Assembly (NCBI RefSeq): GCF_016918785.1
Contig: NZ_JAFFPT010000062.1
Span: 68,447 to 132,446 of the forward strand
Source: Leptospira ainazelensis
GTDB lineage: Bacteria; Spirochaetota; Leptospiria; Leptospirales; Leptospiraceae
Direction of reading: 5' to 3'
Length of the DNA stretch: 64,000 nt
Shown here: piece after piece, positions 60,072 to 64,000 of the stretch
Numbering within the stretch: position 1 is the stretch's first letter
Layout of the letters: every line of letters starts with the position of its first letter
The notes under the pieces: generated by a model
The model's database searches: none
The model's input: the letters and a program-made list of their open reading frames with translations, nothing else
Told to the model about the DNA's origin: nothing
Position numbers and translations under genes: made by a program

Positions 60072-62144
60072 ATGAATCGATACTCAATTTCCGTGTTTCT
60101 TCTTTCGTTTACCCTCCTTCAATGTGGACCTTCGGATTCGAAGGAGAATATATTGTTCTCTTTGTTTTTTTCTTCGGAGAAGAATATATCGATCGCGAAA
60201 TCTTCGAATTCTTACCTTTTAAACGAAACCGAGGTCGGAAATCATTCTCTAAACTTCAGAGATCTTCCCGAGTCCCGAAAGATTTTGATCGGAGAAAAGA
60301 GTTATCTTACCAAAACGGATCCGATCTTTTTGGACGCGCTCGGAAGAGAAGCCTACTTTCGAGGTTTTAATATCTCCGGAAATATGAAGCTTGTGCAACA
60401 CGGATTCAAACCATTTCAAAATGAAGCCGACGCGGAAATAGGATTTTCCCGTTTGGGGAAAACTACCGGATCGAATATGATCCGTTTTACGATCGCTTGG
60501 GAAGGGGTTCACACCGGAGTGGATACGATCGATACGGTCTATTTGGACGCGGTAATCGCGCAGATGAAAAAGGCGATCGCGCTGAAAATGTATGTCTTGG
60601 TGGATTATCATCAGGATCTATTCTCTCGAAATTTATTTAATAAGAATTCCTGGTACACCGGAAACGGAGCTCCGAAATGGGTCACTCCTTCCGGTTTGTA
60701 TCCGAACGAATACTGCGGATTCATCTGCGCCAATTGGAGTCAGAACAACTTGACTAACGAGGCCATTCGAAGAGGATTTCGAAATTTTTGGAACAACGCT
60801 TCCTTTTCAACCACCGCGGGAACTAGAAATATGCAGACTGAATTCTTGTGGCAACTGGGAAAAACCGCAAAATACATTCAAGAAAGATTAAGTGCTTCCG
60901 AGTTTGATTACGTTTTGGGAATGGATCCGTTTAACGAACCGGTTGACGGGGGAATCGAAGGCCTTTCCGCGAAACAATGGGACAATCAAAAACTCTGGCC
61001 TTTTTACGGAAGGGTTCGAGAGGAATTGAACGCGAACGGATGGGAATCCAAATATGTATATGCAGAACCCATTGTATTCTGGAATACGAATGTTGGAAGC
61101 GCAATCGTTCCCCCCACCGGAGGAGGACATCTTACTACTTTACCGGGTTCGGGGTTCGTATTCAATTCTCACTTTTATGACGCGGGAAGAATGGGGACGG
61201 ATCTTACGGGAATCGACAACGCTACGTATTTCAAATATTTGGATGAGATTCGGAAAGAAACGAGATTTTTGAAAATTCCGGTCTTTCTTAGCGAATTCGG
61301 AATGTGGCTAAACGGAACGGGAGCAAAAGATACTCCGAGAATGATTTCAGCCGTTTATCAGGCGATGGAGATTTCCGACGTCGAACAAACGACTAAAACG
61401 CGTTATGCGGATTTCTATTCTCTATTGGTTTCGGGAACTCAGTGGCACTGGGATTATTACTATGACAATCATTTCGAATATATGAACGGAAATACTTCCA
61501 AGTTGATCACAAAAAAAGACGCTTGGAACGAGGAAAATTTTTCAGTGATCGGAAACTACGGAACAACTTGGAATCTGGATTCCAAAGCGATTCAGAGAAG
61601 TTATCCGAGAAGATCTCAGGGAAGAATTTTGAGTTTTTACTACAATACTTTGGGCGCCGATTCTTGGAACAACGTCTATGCTTGGGGAGGAATCCGTCCC
61701 AAGCCGAATGGAACGATCTATTTCGGAGACAGACGTTTTGCGATTTTGATCTGGAAGGGAAGGAATTCGGACGCGCCGACCGAACTTTTTATTCCTCCAC
61801 ACTTTGCGACTCAGAGTATCGTTTTGGTTTCGGATTCCAGAATCTATAACAAGGGTTTGACGCCGACGATTTCCAATCTAATCAACGAAGCGATTTTGAT
61901 TTCTGATCCGGATCGAACGGAGGGTTCGGGTTCCCTTTTACTTTCTTGGGACGATTTGGAAAGCGGAGAAGACGTTGAAAATTCAATACATTACGTTTTG
62001 ATTGTGGATGCTAACGGCGTGGAATTTACGGATTCTTTTCTTACGGCTTTGCAGACGGATCTCAATCAGAGAATTCTTATAGAAAAGAAAAGTCCCGTTT
62101 ATTTGACGGGAAAGATGACTTACGGAGGTTATCCGGCTCCGTAA
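60072..62144 (+). CDS. GH5 endoglycoceramidase-like lipoprotein
   Basis: The 690-residue protein has a lipoprotein signal peptide (MNRYSISVFLLSFTLLQC) with Cys18. The GH5 catalytic barrel spans ~75-470: RGFNISGNMK, VLVDYHQDLFSRN, the acid/base Glu in MDPFNEPVDGG (~286) and the nucleophile Glu in FLSEFGMWLN (~406). The DYHQD..S motif and the size fit endoglycoceramidase/glucosylceramidase rather than cellulase. A C-terminal beta domain (~520-690) follows. It is probably anchored in the envelope and would release glycans from glycosphingolipids. Host-lipid cleavage is an inference. Confidence 0.8.
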   Translation: MNRYSISVFLLSFTLLQCGPSDSKENILFSLFFSSEKNISIAKSSNSYLLNETEVGNHSLNFRDLPESRKILIGEKSYLTKTDPIFLDALGREAYFRGFNISGNMKLVQHGFKPFQNEADAEIGFSRLGKTTGSNMIRFTIAWEGVHTGVDTIDTVYLDAVIAQMKKAIALKMYVLVDYHQDLFSRNLFNKNSWYTGNGAPKWVTPSGLYPNEYCGFICANWSQNNLTNEAIRRGFRNFWNNASFSTTAGTRNMQTEFLWQLGKTAKYIQERLSASEFDYVLGMDPFNEPVDGGIEGLSAKQWDNQKLWPFYGRVREELNANGWESKYVYAEPIVFWNTNVGSAIVPPTGGGHLTTLPGSGFVFNSHFYDAGRMGTDLTGIDNATYFKYLDEIRKETRFLKIPVFLSEFGMWLNGTGAKDTPRMISAVYQAMEISDVEQTTKTRYADFYSLLVSGTQWHWDYYYDNHFEYMNGNTSKLITKKDAWNEENFSVIGNYGTTWNLDSKAIQRSYPRRSQGRILSFYYNTLGADSWNNVYAWGGIRPKPNGTIYFGDRRFAILIWKGRNSDAPTELFIPPHFATQSIVLVSDSRIYNKGLTPTISNLINEAILISDPDRTEGSGSLLLSWDDLESGEDVENSIHYVLIVDANGVEFTDSFLTALQTDLNQRILIEKKSPVYLTGKMTYGGYPAP

Positions 62145-62176
62145 AAGAAAACGAGTTGTAAAGCCATTTTGAAAGC

Positions 62177-62198
62177 CTTTGTCGGAGTTCCGACAAAG
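62177..62198. repeat. Long palindrome after the GH5 gene
   Basis: CTTTGTCGGA and TCCGACAAAG form a perfect 10-base-pair stem around GT, 33 bases after the GH5 stop. It is the longest version of the dispersed GGAGTTCC palindrome in this window and could act as a transcription terminator or protein site. Confidence 0.75.
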
Positions 62199-62526
62199 TT
62201 GTAAGGGAAAAAATAGAATGGAAAAAGGAGATTCGATTTCCGACCAAAGCGGTTTTTCTAAAACGAATCGGACAGAAAGGTATTGAGGGCTTTCCACGGT
62301 TTCCGGCTGAAATCGTTTTAAAAGAAATCGTATGAAAAGCGAAAAGTCCATACCTTACGATTCTTATAAAAAATTCTACTTGTGAAGTTGTCTTATGGAT
62401 TCGAATCAAATATTCGAATTTGACTTGAGAAAACCCGATAAAAGGAAACGATTCCGGAATCAAAAGCCGAAATATAGAGTCCAAAAAGGGATCTCAATTT
62501 CGAAAAAAGGAAACCGGATTCTTTCT

Positions 62527-63795
62527 ATGTTTAAAATCTGCTTCAATACCTTAGTCTATTTTATCGGAAATAACAACTCTCAAAGTTCTCCCCCGGTTTT
62601 GGGAGAGGTTCGCACTTATCTTAAACGGATATTTTTCCCATTCTTTCTCTTTCTTTTTTTAAACATAGGCTGCCAAGGTGCGCCGGTTCGAGATTCGACC
62701 GACGAATGTTCTCAACCGAAGGCGGATTCTTTTTGGCAAACTTCTAACGCGAAAGAATCCGGCTTTGACTCGGAAAAACTCTGCAGCTTGCTCAAAGAAT
62801 CCGCTTCGGAAAAAAGCGGCTTACATTCTCTTTTGATCGAACGTCGCGGAAAACTCGTCACCGAAATCTATCACGATGGAGACGATAAACCTCTGAGCCT
62901 TCGATACGGACTTCGTTTTCCTTTCGACGGCAAATCTACTTTCGACTTACAAACGCTACACGACGTGAGATCCGTGAGTAAGAGCGTCGTCTCCCTTCTT
63001 TTCGGGATCGCGATCGATAAGGGTTTGATAGAAGGAATCGATACTTCCGTACTTTTTTCGTTTCCTGAGCTTGGGATTTCGGAGACCGATCCGCGACAAA
63101 AGATAACTTGGAAACATCTTCTTTCCATGAGCAGCGGTTTGGATTGGGACGAATGGAGATCCGGATTTTTCTTTAGCGATGAAACGCGTTTGTTTTGGAA
63201 AAAGAATCTTGTAGAGTTCGTTTTCGATCGAAAAATATCAGAAATACCTGGAAAAAAATTCAATTACAATGGAGGAGGGACGTCCGTTCTTGCAGAAATT
63301 CTAATAAAGAAAACCGGCAAATCCATCAAAGAATTAGCGGGAGAATGGATCTTTGATCCGATCGGAATCAAAGAATATGAATGGGTTGAGGATAGGCACG
63401 GACGCTCTCTCGCGTTTGGCGGATTACGTTTGAGGCCGAGAGATATGTTAAAGTTGGGAAGATTGATCTTGAACGAGGGCGTTTGGGATAAGAGGCAGAT
63501 TGTTCCGAAAAAATGGATTCAAGATTCTTTGGAATCCAGGATCGATACTAACGTGACTCTCTTTCGAAACGACGGAAGTTCCATGAAATACGGTTACCAA
63601 TGGTGGATTGGAGAGACTCATCTTACAAATCGAAACGTTTCTTGGAAAGCCGCGCTTGGAAACGGGGGACAATTGATCTATGTGATTCCGGATTTGGATA
63701 TGATCGTAGTCACGACAGCCGGTCAATACGGTTCTCCGAAAATTATCTTAGAGATAGGTAATCTTTTGGACCGGATCATCGCGTCTACGAATTGA
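62527..63795 (+). CDS. Beta-lactamase-fold serine hydrolase, lipoprotein
   Basis: The protein has a lipoprotein signal: hydrophobic IFFPFFLFLFLN followed by lipobox NIGC, then a serine beta-lactamase/DD-peptidase-like fold. SxxK is in DVRSVSKSVVS, FNYNGGGTSVL is the Tyr-motif region, and GNGGQLIYVIP the C-terminal KTG-like strand. It resembles the 6-aminohexanoate-dimer-hydrolase/esterase branch of class C-like enzymes. The frame is open upstream to 62395. I chose ATG 62527, but TTG 62599 would give a standard 24-residue signal and may be the real start. Substrate unknown; resistance to drugs is not implied. Confidence 0.78.
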   Translation: MFKICFNTLVYFIGNNNSQSSPPVLGEVRTYLKRIFFPFFLFLFLNIGCQGAPVRDSTDECSQPKADSFWQTSNAKESGFDSEKLCSLLKESASEKSGLHSLLIERRGKLVTEIYHDGDDKPLSLRYGLRFPFDGKSTFDLQTLHDVRSVSKSVVSLLFGIAIDKGLIEGIDTSVLFSFPELGISETDPRQKITWKHLLSMSSGLDWDEWRSGFFFSDETRLFWKKNLVEFVFDRKISEIPGKKFNYNGGGTSVLAEILIKKTGKSIKELAGEWIFDPIGIKEYEWVEDRHGRSLAFGGLRLRPRDMLKLGRLILNEGVWDKRQIVPKKWIQDSLESRIDTNVTLFRNDGSSMKYGYQWWIGETHLTNRNVSWKAALGNGGQLIYVIPDLDMIVVTTAGQYGSPKIILEIGNLLDRIIASTN

Positions 63796-63829
63796 TAAGC
63801 AGTTTTTAGTCTAAGATTTTCTCCTGGTC

Positions 63830-64000
63830 GGAAGTACGACGTCTCACCGTGATATTTTCAGGCCCCCGCACAAATCGGGTCATAACCTTACCCACAAGTT
63901 AAAAAAGCGATTTCGAATCAGGACGATCCAATCAAAATTTTTGTAGGAGTTCCTACATTCGAGACTTTTTACTTGCAAAATATTGATTTTATGATAGAGC
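63830..64000 (+). repeat. Dispersed intergenic repeat, copy D (runs off the window)
   Basis: From about 63885 the sequence (AACCTTACCCACAAG, CGATTTCGAATCAGGA, TGTAGGAGTTCCTACA at 63942-63957, ACTTGCAAAATATTG, TTATGATAGAGC) is nearly identical to copy B in inverted orientation. It continues past the window edge. Confidence 0.8.

Noticed and set aside
62527..63795. Beta-lactam resistance gene
   Set aside because: The fold is beta-lactamase-like, but the motifs fit the esterase/aminohexanoate-hydrolase branch; resistance cannot be inferred.

Overview
The window looks like a Leptospira (spirochaete) chromosome segment. The evidence is spirochaete-style lipoprotein signals, a DUF1577-type protein (a family I know essentially only from Leptospira), frequent TTG/GTG starts, moderate-to-low GC, and dispersed intergenic repeats built around a TGTAGGAGTTCCTACA palindrome. 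I see no rRNA, tRNA, phage, insertion sequence or CRISPR array. All calls come from reading the sequence; no database search was run.

Layout. 1-5 kb: the end of an unknown gene, then a sugar/glycoconjugate operon (nucleotidyltransferase-glycosyltransferase fusion, SDR epimerase lacking the usual Tyr, GT2 glycosyltransferase, polytopic membrane protein). 5-11 kb: secreted TPR protein, a giant membrane protein that looks like a DUF2339-DUF3999 fusion, and a long acyl-CoA dehydrogenase. 11-20 kb: class III cyclase, GH15 glucoamylase/trehalase-like enzyme, OtsA-OtsB fusion, and divergently a DUF389 protein and a ClC channel; this may be an osmotic-stress/trehalose block. 20-29 kb: a secreted SFPD-repeat protein, a decayed small membrane-protein gene, a zinc-ribbon SDR-like protein, a compact UvrD-like helicase, DedA, and a DUF1577 protein. 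29-37 kb: a SulP-STAS-carbonic anhydrase fusion, then a heavy-metal RND operon (small protein, TolC-like, CzcA-like) with no adaptor gene. 37-44 kb: a secreted-hydrolase cluster with a true lipase, a decayed lipase copy, two near-identical alpha/beta-hydrolase paralogues, and a membrane-anchored protein between them. 44-49 kb: radical SAM protein and a copper operon csoR-copZ-copA with a recognisable operator. 49-54 kb: GST and three sensory/regulatory proteins. 54-64 kb: exported MsrA, amine-oxidase-like flavoprotein, methyltransferase, SET-domain protein, DUF2179 membrane protein, a GH5 endoglycoceramidase-like lipoprotein and a beta-lactamase-fold lipoprotein.

The most interesting items are the dispersed palindrome repeats with compensatory base changes (two near-identical inverted copies 40 kb apart), the secreted hydrolase cluster with shared upstream motif and an anchored partner protein, the SFPD-repeat protein, the DUF2339-DUF3999 fusion, two SDR-fold proteins lacking the catalytic Tyr, and the adaptor-less RND operon.
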